Assembly (NCBI GenBank): GCA_023935145.1
Contig: CM043698.1
Span: 140,751,001 to 140,815,000, forward strand
Length of the DNA stretch: 64,000 bases
Direction: 5' to 3'
Source: Bretschneidera sinensis
Lineage: Eukaryota; Streptophyta; Magnoliopsida; Brassicales; Akaniaceae
Every line of letters starts with the position of its first letter. Position 1 is the stretch's first letter. The translations under genes were made by a program, and so were the position numbers. Under the pieces are notes generated by a model. That model was not told the DNA's origin. It did not search any database and saw only the letters and a program-made list of their open reading frames with translations. Below are positions 21,759-33,302 of the stretch, piece by piece.

Positions 21759-22346
21759 TATTGGTCCGATTATCTACCTAAATTAATATGCAAATAATCG
21801 CACTCGTTTTACTTGCAAGTGCACAAGGTCTGTGGTAGCATAGTGTGCAAGTGCGAGATCATTTCCACAGGGATTGGTGAATTTCTTTTTAGGACTAATT
21901 TCTTCAAGTTTGAAAAGAGAAATAATACTTGATTATGAGTGAATAACAATAATAAGAATATAGGACTACGATATCCATCCTAATTATACTTTCCCACTAA
22001 GTAAAGTTTCAATGCTCTAGCCTTATCATGAATATCTAATGGTTGCCAACCTAAGGGCTTGGTCTACACTTTAGGCTATTGATCTCCCTATGCAACAAAT
22101 TAGGCATGGTGTATACTCTAACTTTTTTCTCTCTTAAGGGATTCAGCATGGGTGTATACTGAGTTGTTCCTTAAGAGAGCATGAGGGCTGTGGAGATTGG
22201 CAACCACACAGGACCTAGGGCTTGGTCTGCTCCTGGTTTCCCATGTTGATTAACCTGGGAATCTGGTGTGGATATCCCTTGTTACTAATGTCGAACCCAG
22301 GACTCGGTCATCCAAATTGATCCGACTAACCTATCCATACCATATG
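21759..22346 (-). repeat. E5 3' LTR, distal part
   Basis: Downstream end of the E5 3' LTR on the minus strand, separated from its other part (29967-30608) by E6. Confidence 0.85.
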
Positions 22347-23790
22347 TGATAACTCTAAATAAATCATGTTATTATACTGCTTTTAGGCACGTTTTTGGTG
22401 TTAATCTTAAGCATTAGAATTATGTTGCATATGTTTTTAGCAATTTGATTTTAGTCTACCTTATTTTACTAATAAGTTATTTTAGTTGAATGATCAATGC
22501 TAAGTCATGGAAATCTGTTGTGCAGACACTTGCTGGAGCACTAGAGAGCACTGGAAGGCCAAAATGCGCAAAGGAGACAGAAACTCAAGGCTGTAGCGCC
22601 GGGATGTTAGCGTTGCGGTGCTGGAAGCTGACAAAAAGAGAAGATTTGGACAGAAAGTTGGCACTGCAGCACTGGGATGTTGAAGCTGCAGCGCCAGACT
22701 AGGGTTAGAAATTCGTCCTGAAGCTGCAGCACCGGGATGTTGGTGCTGCAGCGCTAGCCCACGGATTCTGAAAGTTATAAACTAAAACCCTAGCTGAACT
22801 AGAGGGGGAGCATGGCTGTAAAAGAAAAAAACATAATTTGGAGGAGAGGAGACGTAAATGAAGAGCTGGAGACACTCCGGGAGGCTACGCATCAAGCTTT
22901 TAAATCATTCTTCTCCAGTTTTGTATTATTCTTATCTAGCTATGTTGATGTTTTATAATACGAACATGGGTTGTTTGAATATTATCATGGAGTAGATATT
23001 TTTGTGTTAAGGATAGATAGATCCTAAACAAATATCTTGAGTACTATTTGGATAAGTTGGAATTTACTTTGTTTTTCAATGAGTGTGTTTTATTGTTCTT
23101 AATGCTGTTTATTATTTTGATTCCTTCTTGAGGCATAGTGATGTGTCGAATAGAGAAGCTATGCTTTTATGAATAGTTGAATTAATAAATATGATTTTGG
23201 ATTGTTAGCTATGTAAAGCCAGGGTAAAACATGCCACGAATGAAATAGGAGTAACCGAATAAGGATTCTAGGAAGTTCATGTGGTCTGTTTAAACCGTAA
23301 CCGAATAGGGAGATTTAACTGAAAGGAATTCCATTGAACTTAATGCTTCTTAAGTTGAATCAATCTAGAATAGACCTGAAATATGGATATTTGAAGTTGA
23401 TGATTCTCGAGATTGTGGTTAGACCTGAATAAGGATAACCAATTGATTGGGGATTCTACCATCTTGAAAAACATAGTAAGTGAAACTTGTCCATTCAAAA
23501 CTCTTGTCAATTATGGTTTAGGTGAAGTCGAGTCCTTAGCACGTTAGTTCATAAGAGTCTTCATTCCAAAGTTTGCAAATCTTCCGTTAATTATTAGTGC
23601 TTTTGTTTTTTTTTCTTTAGTTAATTGCTAGTAAACTTTTCTCCTACAATTATTCGTTTGCTCAAATAACAGCAAGAGTTTAGTCATAATTTCTGTATTA
23701 TTTGCTCAGTCCTCGTTTGGAATGATAATTACTTACCATTTTATTACTTGAACGATTAGTGCACTTACTAGTGTTAATTTCATCGCATCA
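22347..23790 (+). repeat. E6 5' LTR
   Basis: 1444 bp, TGATAACTCT to TTCATCGCATCA. Carries a word block at 22585-22760 built on CTGCAG (for example AAGCTGCAGCGCC and GTGCTGCAGCGCTAG), and a TATA-like AAGTTATAAAC at about 22770. Confidence 0.93.
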
Positions 23791-23796
23791 AGTTTT

Positions 23797-23814
23797 TGGC
23801 GCCGTTGCCAGGGA
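23797..23814 (+). other. E6 primer binding site (tRNA-Asp)
   Basis: TGGCGCCGTTGCCAGGGA, six bases after the LTR, one mismatch to the tRNA-Asp complement. Confidence 0.9.
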
Positions 23815-23915
23815 TTGAAATAATATATTACATTTATTGTGATTCTACTAGTTAATTTGAGAGTTTATTAATTTGGTTTTTTAAGTCTATTTTGCAAGGT
23901 TTTTGTCACTAGTGC

Positions 23916-26080
23916 ATGACACGTACTAGTGGGAGAATACTTGCAGAATTTAATCCAGAGATTGAGTGCACTTTTCACGCTTTGAGAAAAGCAGCTCCAG
24001 TAACAGTTAATATAATGGTAGAAGGAAAAAATGCAGAGGTGCAACGTGCATTGTGGGATTATGCTATGCCAAAGATGGATGGTGTTGAATCTAGCATTCG
24101 ATGACCACCTATACAAGCGAACAATTTTGAAATTAAGCCTGCCATCATTTAGATGATTCAGCATTCAGTACAATTTGGGGGCTTATCGCAAGAAGATCTG
24201 AATGTTCACTTGGCGAGTTTCCTTGAAATGTGCGACACATTTAAGCATAATCCATAATGACATGGGAAGAATTGGCACAAAATTTTTTAGGGAAATACTT
24301 TCCTCCTGCAAAAACTGCAAAGTTACGTAATGAAATTACTATGTTTTTGCAAGTCGATAGGGAGTCACTCTATGAGGCATGGGAATGTTTTAAAGACCTT
24401 TTGAGAAGATGTCCTCATCATGAGTTGCCCACTTGGATGCAAGTGCAAACTTTTTATAACAGTTTAACCAGTACAACTCGAAACATGATTAATGCAGCTG
24501 CAGGTGGCACTATCATGAGAAAAACTCCAGAAGAAGCTATTGAATTGCTAAAAAAGATGGCCACAAGTTCTTATCAATGGCCAGTTGAAAGGTTACCTGT
24601 TAATAGAGCCTTAGGATTGCACAATATAGATGCTGTTACAGTTTTAACAGCACAAATGGAGGTTCTCACCAGGAAGATAGATGAACTTTATCCTACTACA
24701 CATGTTATATGTGAATTGTGTGGTGGCATTGGCCACCATAGCAGTAACTATCAGGCAGGAAATCAATTTGCATCTAATTCATCTGCTGAACAAGCTAACT
24801 TTGTTTCAAATTTTCATAGGCAAAACAATCTATATAGCAATATATATAATCCGGGGTGGAAGAATCACCCGAACTTGTCTTGGAATCAAAGCTATGTAAA
24901 ACAACCTCCTCCTGAATACCCACCCAAGAAAAAAAAGTCAAACTTGGAGGACATGATGGCCAAATTCTTAAATGCAGCTAAAACTAGGTTCCAAAATCAA
25001 GAAGCATCCATAAAAAATCTGAAAGTTCAGGTGGGCCAGCTAGCAACCATAATTTCTAGACGTGCACAAGGTTCTCTTCCGAGCAACACAGAAAAAAATC
25101 CTAAGGAGGATGTTAAGGCCATAACACTAAGGAGTGGCACACAATTAGATGAGCCAAAATCTACAGAGATCGCTAATCAAGAAGGCGAGAAAGACAAGAC
25201 CATGCAAGAGGAGAAACGTGTTTCAGCAAAGAAGTCTACTGGTAAAGGTTTGATCGATTCTAACTCTGAAACTAAATATATGCCACCTCTTCCCTATCCT
25301 CAGAAATTTATGAAAGAAAAACTAGATAAGAAATTTTCAAAATTTTTAGAGATTTTCAAGAAATTAAATATTAACATTCCATTTGCAGAGGCTTTATCAC
25401 AGATGCCTAGTTACACTAAATTTTTGAAGGAAATTTTATCTAATAAACGGAAGCTTGAGGAACACAGAATGGTAATGTTAACTGAAGAGTGTAGTACTAT
25501 ACTGCAAAACAAGCTACCTCCAAAATTGAAAGATCCAGGGAGTTTTACTATACCTTGCACTTTGGGAAATTCATTTTTTGATAAAGCTTTATGTGACCTT
25601 GGTGCAAGTATTAATCTTATGCCTCTTTCAATTTTCAAGAAACTTAGATTAGGAGAAGTTAAAACAATGGCAGTGTCATTGCAATTAGCTGGTCGATCTA
25701 TTAAGAGACCACGGGGAATTATAGAAGATGTACTGGTAAAGGTTGATAAATTTATATTCCCTGTAGACTTCATTGTTCTCGACATGGAAGAGGATCGTGA
25801 GATACCTCTTATACTTGGACGTCCATTCCTTGCTACAGGGAGAGCCCAAAATGATGTACAACAAGGGAAATTGACTTTAAGATTTAATGATGAGCAAGTA
25901 GTTTTTGATATGTATAAAATTATGAAATACTCTTCTGACCTATCTACTTCTTTTTGTTTTCAAGTGGATATTATTGATAACCTCATTGAGGAGTTTCAGG
26001 AGAAAATATTAAAAGAAGATACTTCGGAGAGATGCATCATGGAATCAGGAACTACTACCACTGAAGAACTCGTCATCTAG
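23916..26080 (+). pseudogene. E6 gag-protease polyprotein (one gag deletion)
   Basis: The likely start is MTRTSGRI at 23916. The first part (to 24104) and the following NNFEIKPAII and ASFLEMCDTFKHN segments match the start of an Athila gag. A deletion with frameshift around 24250 removes the segment that normally reads like RLRLFPFSLRDKA. The main ORF, 24257-26080 (607 codons), starts TWEELAQNFLGKYFPPAKTA (capsid core) and has EAIELLKKMA and a knuckle CELCGGIGHHSSNY in which the last cysteine is tyrosine. Then come YNPGWKNHPNLSW, a coiled-coil-like stretch, and the protease with CDLGASINLMP (about residue 446) and PLILGRPFL (about 518). The stop at 26080 is a TAG in place of a sense codon; the same frame goes on to the integrase tail. 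Confidence 0.9.
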
Positions 26081-26463
26081 GAAGAAGCAAGGAACTTGGA
26101 GTCTAAAATGGGAAAAGAAGTGCCAGAAGAACAAATAATAATAACTGAATTGAAAACTTTACTTGCTCATTTGAAATATGCTTATTTAGAGAAAAATATT
26201 TTCCCTGCTATAATATCTTCTTTGTTGACAGGTAAAATGGAAGAATGATTGCTGAAAGTCCTAAGAAGGCACATATTTCCGAGAAAGCTGAAATCTCGGT
26301 GGACTGGACCATACACAGTGATAAATGTCTCACCTTTTGGTGCCGTTGAATTACGACACGAGAAAAACAAGGAGATGTTCAAGGTCAACGGGTACAGATT
26401 GAAGCACTACATCATGGGGATGTTTGACCCTCAATCGTCCACAACCATTCTCCAAGAGCCATA
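26081..26463 (+). pseudogene. E6 in-frame junction to integrase C-terminal domain
   Basis: Same frame as the gag-protease ORF. ELKTLLAHLKYAYLE and SSLLTGKMEE are the usual protease-RT linker, with a TGA after MEE. The sequence LLKVLRRH then joins directly to IFPRKLKSRWTGPYTV, the GPY module that ends integrase. RT, RNase H and the integrase core have been removed without loss of frame. The tail ends at TAA 26461-26463. The deletion may have left a fusion of gag, protease and integrase tail, later interrupted by two point stops. Confidence 0.82.
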
Positions 26464-28522
26464 AATCAGAAAGTCAAGCTAAAGACTATAAATTAGAACT
26501 AACATTTTGCTTCTTTTTTTTTCTTGCCTTTTGAATTTGATTTGTGTGTTTAAATTTTTTTTGTTTTGTTTAATGTCTCTATTACTTCAATTTTTATGGC
26601 TTTATAGTGTGTCTTCTTGGTTTATTTTCAGGATTACTTGGAGTCAGGACAGAGCCTCAGCGCTGCAGCCTCACACTTTGGGCGTTGCAGCGCTGATCCT
26701 GCCCCTACACACTAATCAGGACAGAGATTCAGCGCTGCAGCCTCACACTTTGGGCGCTGCAGCACCAGGTTGCACACTAATGTTTAAATAAACAGCTCTT
26801 TCACTGTTAGGGCATTTCAAAGTCTGATTTCTAGCTGCTCTCTCCCTCCAAAACACCAAAATTACACTTCCCTTCCCTATTACACTACAGAATCAAGGTC
26901 CTTTTGCATCTCCCACCATGGATTGCTTTAGTTCTTAACGGGAATCACTCCTCTTAAGTGCTTTTGGGTGCTGTTGATGTGTTCTAATAAACAATGATCC
27001 GGAGGATGAGGACATTGACGAAGACGATTGATTCAGCCTCCGACTAATCAGGGGAGTTCCCTTCTCTTACTTTATAATCCAAATTTTATACATTATGGAC
27101 AATGTATCATTTAAGTTTGGGGGTGGGAACTTTAGCTGAGTGTTGTGCGCTGCTCATGTTTCTAGTTATTTTTCTGTTTTTTCTATTTGAGTGCTTTCTG
27201 TTGTTTGATTTTGATTTTGCCGATGATGAAAAATAGATTGACATGATTATAGCCATCGAAAATTTGAAAAATGTTGTGTTTGTCCGTGTGCTTGAATTTG
27301 TTGTTGTATTTATTTTATATTGAACTCTTTGAACACAATGAGCACTTACACCTAAGCACTTTGTTGTCTTGTTGTTTCGGAGAGCTTTTATGTGAGCAGT
27401 GTAGTCTTGTGATCTCTTAGACTCTAGAACTTGTTTGAAGACCACTCGAGGTGAAATCCTAGGTAGTACTGTACCAAAGAAAGGATCCAGGCCATGTGTG
27501 GAAAGTTTGAGCCTTTCTAGCCAACCCTTGATATGTGATTATCCTTAGTTTTCCCCTTTTGAGCTTGGATATCTATTGTTTTGTCACCCGATCATCTAAC
27601 CTATTTCTTTTTCAAAGAAAAAAAAACATAAAAAAAAAAATTGCTACAACTCTACCTTTCACCTATAAGCACATCGATTAATGAATGGACTATTCTCTTA
27701 AGTGGTGGCAGAGGATTGAGCAAGAGAAAGCGGTCTTCGACTTGGCTGTGTTAAGTACCAAATATTTTCCATCGAGAGTGACCAAGGGAAAGATCGGAGT
27801 TAAAAAGTGTACTACACGAACTATTTGATCAAGTTGTATTATGCCTATCACAAGCAACTGGCAAAGCCGTGTTTGATCGTCATGTACATGATATGTTATG
27901 GTTTCATTAATGCACACGAAAATAAAGACTGGTGCTACTATAGTACAAGCATATGAAAAAGAAAAAAAAAAGAGAAGAAGAAAAGAAGAAGAAGACGTGA
28001 CAACAACAAAAGTATTGGAAGTATTCCATGATAACTGAGGGAAAGTTTGAAATAAAATTGTTATTGGTTGATGTGCTTAAGGTGATGTGAGCCTCAAATC
28101 AATCTTTTACCATACCTTAACCTTTGCCAAAGTTATAAGCTGAATAAAGTCCTGGTAATCTCGGGTATTGTCATGGCCTACATTAGTGGAGAGTGGTGTG
28201 AAAAGCAAGCTTATGGACTTTGAAAGATTTTCATTATCCTACCTGCTTGCATAAACCGATCAGAGCGGCGAAATGATTAAGTTTATAAAGGTGTTACACA
28301 CACACACGTTTGAAGAATTTGATGTAAGATAAAGCTGGCAATAAATTTGAAATTCTAGACATTAGCAGCATTTGGAAAGTTTTCATGCGTTATAATCTAT
28401 ATGCAATCTTTTAGGCATGTTATATCAAATCTAATCAAACCATCTCTCACTCTTAGGTTGTGTATGCATAGAATTTTGTTCTAGTTTGCTCGAGGACTAG
28501 CAAAAACGTAAGTTTGGGGGTG
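26464..28522 (+). other. E6 3' region: word block, hairpins, polypurine tract
   Basis: No gene. A word block at 26656-26768 repeats the CTGCAG words of the E6 LTR (CAGCGCTGCAGCC, GGGCGCTGCAGCACC). Later come the hairpin ATACATTATGGACAATGTAT (27088-27107) with TAAGTTTGGGGGTGGG (27111-27126), then the terminal hairpin TTTGCT...AGCAAA (28485-28504) and AAGTTTGGGGGTG next to the LTR. The ORFs reported by frame alone here are low-complexity. Confidence 0.75.
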
Positions 28523-29966
28523 TGATAACTCTGAATAAATCATGTTATTATACTGCTTTTAGGCACGTTTTTGGTGTTAATCTTAAGCATTAGAATTATG
28601 TTGCATGTGTTTTTAGCAATTTGAGTTTAGTCTATCTTATTTTACTGATAAGTTGTTTTAGTTGAATGATCAATGCTAAGTCATGGAAATCTGTTGTGCA
28701 GACACTTGCTAGAGCACTGGAGAGCACTAGAAGGCCAAAATGCGCAAAGGAGACAAAAACTCAAGGCTACAGCGCCGGGATGTTGGCGCTGCAGCGTTGG
28801 AAGCTGACAAAAAGAGAGGATTTGGACAGAAAGTTGGCGCTGCAGCACTGGGATGTTGAAGCTGCAGTGCCAAACTAGGGTTAGAAATTCGTCTTGAAGC
28901 TGCAGTGCCGGAATGTTGGCACTACAGCGCCAGCCCGCGGATTCTGAAAGTTATAAATTGAAACCCTAGCTGAACAAGAGGGGGAGTGTGGCCGTAGAAG
29001 AAAAAAAAACAGAATTTGGAGGAGAGGAGACGCAAAAGGAGAGTTGGAGACACTTCAGGAGGCTATGCATCAAGCTTTTAAATCATTCTTCTCCGGTTTT
29101 GTATTATTCTTATCTAGCTATGTTCATGTTTTATAATATGAACATGGGTTGTTTGAATATTATTATGGAGTAGATATTTTTATGTTAAGGATAGATGGAT
29201 CCTAAACCTATATCTTGAGTGCTATTTGGACAAGTTGGAATTTACTTTGTTTTTCAAAGAGTGTGTTTTATTGTTCTTAATGCTGTTTATTATTTTGATT
29301 CCTTCTTGAGGCATAGTGATGTGTCGAATAGAGAAGCTATGCTTTTATGAATAGTTGAATTAATAAATATGATTTTGGATTGTTAGCTATGCAAAGCTAG
29401 GTTAAAACATGCCATGAATGAAATAGGAGTAATCGAATAAGGATTCTAGGAAGTTCATGTGGTCCGTTTAAGCTGTAACGAATAGGGAGATTTAACTGAA
29501 AGGAATTCCATTGAACTTAATGCTTCTTAAGTTGAATCAATCTAGAATAGACCTGGAATATGGATATTTGAAGTTGATGATTCTCGAGATTGTAGTTAGA
29601 CCTGAATAAGGAGAACCAATTGATTGGGGATTCTACCATCTTGAAAAACATAGTAAGTGAAACTTGTCCATTCAAAACTCTTGTCAATTATGGTTTAGGT
29701 GAAGTCGAGTCCTTAGCACGTTAGTTCATAAGAGTCTTCATTCCAAAGTTTGCAAATCTTCCGTTAATTACTAGTGTTTTTGTTTTTTTTCTTTAGTTAA
29801 TTGCTAGTAAACGTTTCTCCTACAATTATTCGTTTGCTCAAATAACAGCAAGAGTTGAGTCATAATTTCTGTAGTATTTGCTCAGTCCTCGTTGGGAATG
29901 ATATTTACTCATCATTTTATTACTTGAACGATTAGTGCACTTGCTAGTGTTAATTTCATCGCATCA
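28523..29966 (+). repeat. E6 3' LTR
   Basis: 1444 bp, same ends and length as the 5' LTR; word block at 28765-28940. Confidence 0.93.
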
Positions 29967-30608
29967 ACATGCATATGTTGATCCGGCACACACATACGAG
30001 GAATTTAAATACAAACAGGTATTAATCAAGTTAAACATTTAGACAGGGTTATAGCAAAGATAGTCAATGAATAGATATGTGGAAAAGCATAACTAGGGCT
30101 TTAATCAAGCCCTATAGGTGTTTAGTTACAAATACTAAGTAGAATAAACATGCTAAACATTATGAAAATAAAAACTGAAAAGTAAAACCGAAGAAGACTC
30201 GGGAGACAAGTCGTTAATTCCTCTCCTAAGCTCTCTACTTCGAGTCTAGAACAAAAGATGAACTATTATGTGTTTTTACAGGGCTATTTATAGGGTCCCG
30301 AAACCCTAATTCCTATTTGGAGTCAGAGGAATTCTTTCCAATTCTTGCTTCTGCCGCCTCTGGAGTAATTGCGCTCGAGCGCAGGTATGCGCTCGAGCTT
30401 TCTTCAAGTGCGCTCTTGTCTTTGTGCCTTGCTGGATGGAAAAACTTCATTTTTGCTCCTAAAAGCTCCAATTTATTGTCTTTTTGTCCAAGTCTTCCGA
30501 AAAACACATAAAATACGAAAATGAAGTAAAATCCATATAATTAGCTAGGTAAAGAGTCTAACAAGTGTAAATTAGAGGGCTTAAATATGACTATTTAAGC
30601 ACCTATCA
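29967..30608 (-). repeat. E5 3' LTR, proximal part
   Basis: Starts TGATAGGTGC at 30608 (minus). Word block 30370-30415, TATA box CCCTATAAATAG (30295-30284). Interrupted by E6 at 29967. Confidence 0.85.
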
Positions 30609-31990
30609 CACCCCCAAACTTACATATTGCTAGTCCCTTAGCAATACAAAACTAAAGACTATACTAAAACAAAACGTTGAAAGATAAATTCATTCTCATG
30701 ATACTCAAAAATTTGAGTTGTGCATAAAAACTATGATAATCGTTCATGAGTAAGCTTAAAATAAAAACACATTTTGGATTGTAAGAGGACTTTCAAAAGT
30801 TTTATGTTGCTTACCTAAGGTTGGCTTAAGGCATCGCAAGTTTGATTTGTGTGTGATGAGTTAGCACATATAAGATGGGACTTCCATATAATTTTAGTGT
30901 ATAGTGCTTCGATGCCCAAATCTTTATCGAATTTCTTGTTAAAGAGAACAAAATGGCATAATACTTGTTTTTCTTTTTCTTTTATCATGCGATCTTTGCC
31001 ATGTTGAGTTCCATCGAGCTTTCTATTTGACCCTTGTAACGTGTGTTTAGCCAATGACTCTAAACCAGATGGTTTTAGGGCATTAGGTATAAAGTCACCC
31101 CTAAGGACTTACTAATTCGAGTAAAAAATGCTACGGAACTAACAGGTTTGAATGCTTCTAAATGAAATTCCCACCTTTTGACATGAACACTCAATGCTTA
31201 CTGAGGCAAGAGGCCCAGTTACTCAATGGAAATTTGTTATTATGATTGTTAAAGGTTTATTTCCCACCTTTTGACGTGAACACTCAATGCTTACAGAGGC
31301 AAGAGGCCCAGTTACTCAGTGGAAAGCTTTTTGATCACTTTTTGCATGATGAACATTTTTCTTTATTTTGTTTTTTTCTTCTTTATTTTTCTTATGCCAA
31401 AGTGTTCTTTTCAACAAGTTATCCGATTACAGTTAGATTATGGAAACATATACAAGAGAATTATATGTCATACCCCACAAAAATGCGTGTTAAATGTGCT
31501 TGTGTAAATTTGGATCAAACTCGTGAATTCTTAGGTGCCTTGAGGTAGATAACTAATCTTTGTAAAATTCCTATTGCAAGACTATGTGTTCTAGCTTTTA
31601 AGCTTACTAATGAAGTGTTATCAAATTTTTAAATCAACCAAAATTTTTGTTTACCAAAAGAACATGCATTTATCTTCCTAAAAAAAAACTGGGACTTAGT
31701 GTGTGCATGTGTTTCAAGTGTTTGTGTGATAGTATCTAGTATCTCCCACTACTCCCAAACTTAAAATACACATTGTCCCCAATGTGTGTGGCATAGAAAG
31801 ATCTGACATGGGAGATGGAGAACTAGGTTGCTTGCTTTGCTTGTAACACGCCCCCAAACTTGAACTAGATGCACGTACTAAGTACCTGACAAAGAAAAAT
31901 AAATGTTGTTCTGGAAAATAAGAAATATAAATACTAGCTATGTAAATATAAATATAAACAAAAGAAAAATACTAAAATGAAAAGGATAAG
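30609..31990 (-). other. E5 3' non-coding region
   Basis: No gene. Minus-strand order: hairpin/purine module (31787-31749; ACACATTGGGGACAATGTGT then AAGTTTGGGAGTAG), a pair of CTGAGTAACTGGGCCTC repeats (31324-31168), the terminal hairpin ATTGCTAAGGGACTAGCAAT (30645-30626) and AAGTTTGGGGGTG before the LTR. Confidence 0.75.
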
Positions 31991-32043
31991 TTTGGGGTGC
32001 CTCCCATGAGCGCTAAATTTAACGTCTTCAGCCGGACCAAGCC

Positions 32044-32997
32044 TTATTTTTCCCCAAAACTAAGATTGGCAGCAACCAGCACAGGTGGTGTCTTATTTTC
32101 TCCAATATAAGCATAAGTTAAGTGCTTTGGCAATTGCTTCAACTCCAAATTCGGTGCCTGGACAATAAAATGGAAAATAGTATTAGTAGGCCCAAGAATT
32201 TCAAATGGATCGGTGTACTTACTTGGAGGCTTTGGAAAGGCCTCAAGGAGATGCATAGTGTCAATGATGTCATCAGTAACATCCTTGCATTTAGGCTCAA
32301 TATCCAATCTTGGGACACTATAGGTAAGAGCAGTTTCTACTGGCTCAATGTGATGGACTTGAAAAACTTGCTCAACAACACCTTGCTTTATTCCACTTAA
32401 TTCCTTAGCTATGTGCCCTACTTGTACTTCTAGTCTTTGAATAGCTTGCTCATGCCTTATATTTATTTGGCTTTGTTCAGTCCAAAATTTTCTTGCCTCT
32501 GCTATGAACTGCTCTTGTGAGGTCATCAACTGTTGTTGTTGAACTACCAGTTGCCTCACAATGCTCTCTAGGTCGCTCTCTTTTGCTTTCAGAACTGATT
32601 AGGCTACTGGTTGGAAGTTTCTTTGCTGCCCTTGAAGGTTCCGTTCATTTTGATCGTTGCTCCATGAGAAGTTGGGGTGGTTTTGCCATTCTGGATTGTA
32701 GTTGTTTGGTCCCATATAGTTTGCTTGCTCTCGATTTGCAAATGAATATAAAGGGCAAGTTTCAGTAGTGTGATCAAAACGACTACAAATAGCACATACC
32801 TAGAGTGGTGTAGCTTGTGGCCTAGGTGAGCCAATCCTAGCAATCATGATTTCTACAAGCATATCTACCTTTCTTTCCATAGCATCAACCCAATTTGGAA
32901 ATCCACCATTTGAGTTTACTTTATACATGCCCTTGCTCTTTACTTCTTGCTCTATGTGGAAAAAAAAAATTGGATTTTTGGATTGAAGCCCTTGCAT
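32044..32997 (-). pseudogene. E5 gag tail fused to protease-RT linker
   Basis: One reading frame with two point stops (32952-32800 region before VCAIC, and near 32600). It starts MYKVNSNGGFPNWVD and holds an intact CCHC knuckle CAICSRFDHTTETC followed by PEWQNHPNFSW, the nucleocapsid end of an Athila-type gag. A glutamine-rich coiled-coil-like region (LVVQQQQLMTSQEQF) follows. After ELSGIKQ it jumps to GVVEQVFQVHHIEPVET, the linker behind the protease; the protease active site is deleted. It ends soon after KHLTYAYIGENKTPP, fused to the conserved 3' block at 32026. The upstream capsid part is missing. Confidence 0.82.
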
Positions 32998-33062
32998 GAA
33001 TCAATGGATGATATGTGAGTGCAGCAGTCAAACACTGCTGCTCGAAGCACTCCCTGCCTTAA

Positions 33063-33100
33063 TTGCGCTCAATCGCACAAAGGAGTGCGCTCGATCGCAA
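33063..33100 (-). repeat. Word block in E5 gag leader
   Basis: Two clear words, TTGCGATCGAGCGCAC and GTGCGATTGAGCGCAA, just downstream of a pyrimidine-rich tract ending TCTCTGTTTCAG. Confidence 0.65.
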
Positions 33101-33170
33101 GTGGTACGGAAAGCTTCTTAGAGCACCTGAAACAGAGAAAAAGGAATTGATTAGGGTTTTTAGTAAAACA

Positions 33171-33177
<7 letters not shown>

Positions 33178-33201
<24 letters not shown>

Positions 33202-33206
33202 TATAA
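33178..33206. repeat. (AT)n microsatellite
   Basis: About 14 AT dinucleotides in the E5 leader. Confidence 0.9.
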
Positions 33207-33278
33207 GATAAAAACATAATAAAATAAAAAATAATGGTAACTAGATGAGAAATTATTTCTAAAAGAAATTTAGCGCAA

Positions 33279-33296
33279 TCCCCAGCAACAACACCA
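33279..33296 (-). other. E5 primer binding site
   Basis: TGGTGTTGTTGCTGGGGA on the minus strand, a decayed tRNA-Asp complement, seven bases after the LTR end. Confidence 0.7.
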
Positions 33297-33302
33297 AAAA
33301 CT

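Larger units (their letters stand above)
22347..29966 (+). mobile_element. E6: gag-protease Athila-type element inserted in E5 LTR
   Basis: 7620 bp with two 1444-bp LTRs, primer site, gag-protease ORF, an integrase tail and a 2-kb 3' region. Flanks are ATATG (22342-22346) and ACATG (29967-29971), a duplication with one change; the intact site CACATGCATATG is seen in E5's other LTR near 33885. Comparing the first ~160 bases of the LTRs gives six differences. It is the youngest layer of the nest by position. Confidence 0.92.

Noticed and set aside
23797..23814. tRNA-Asp gene fragment
   Set aside because: Only the 18-base 3' end complement is present, next to an LTR end: it is a primer binding site.
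26507..26791. 94-codon plus frame after the E6 integrase tail
   Set aside because: T-rich hydrophobic start followed by the word block; no support as a gene.
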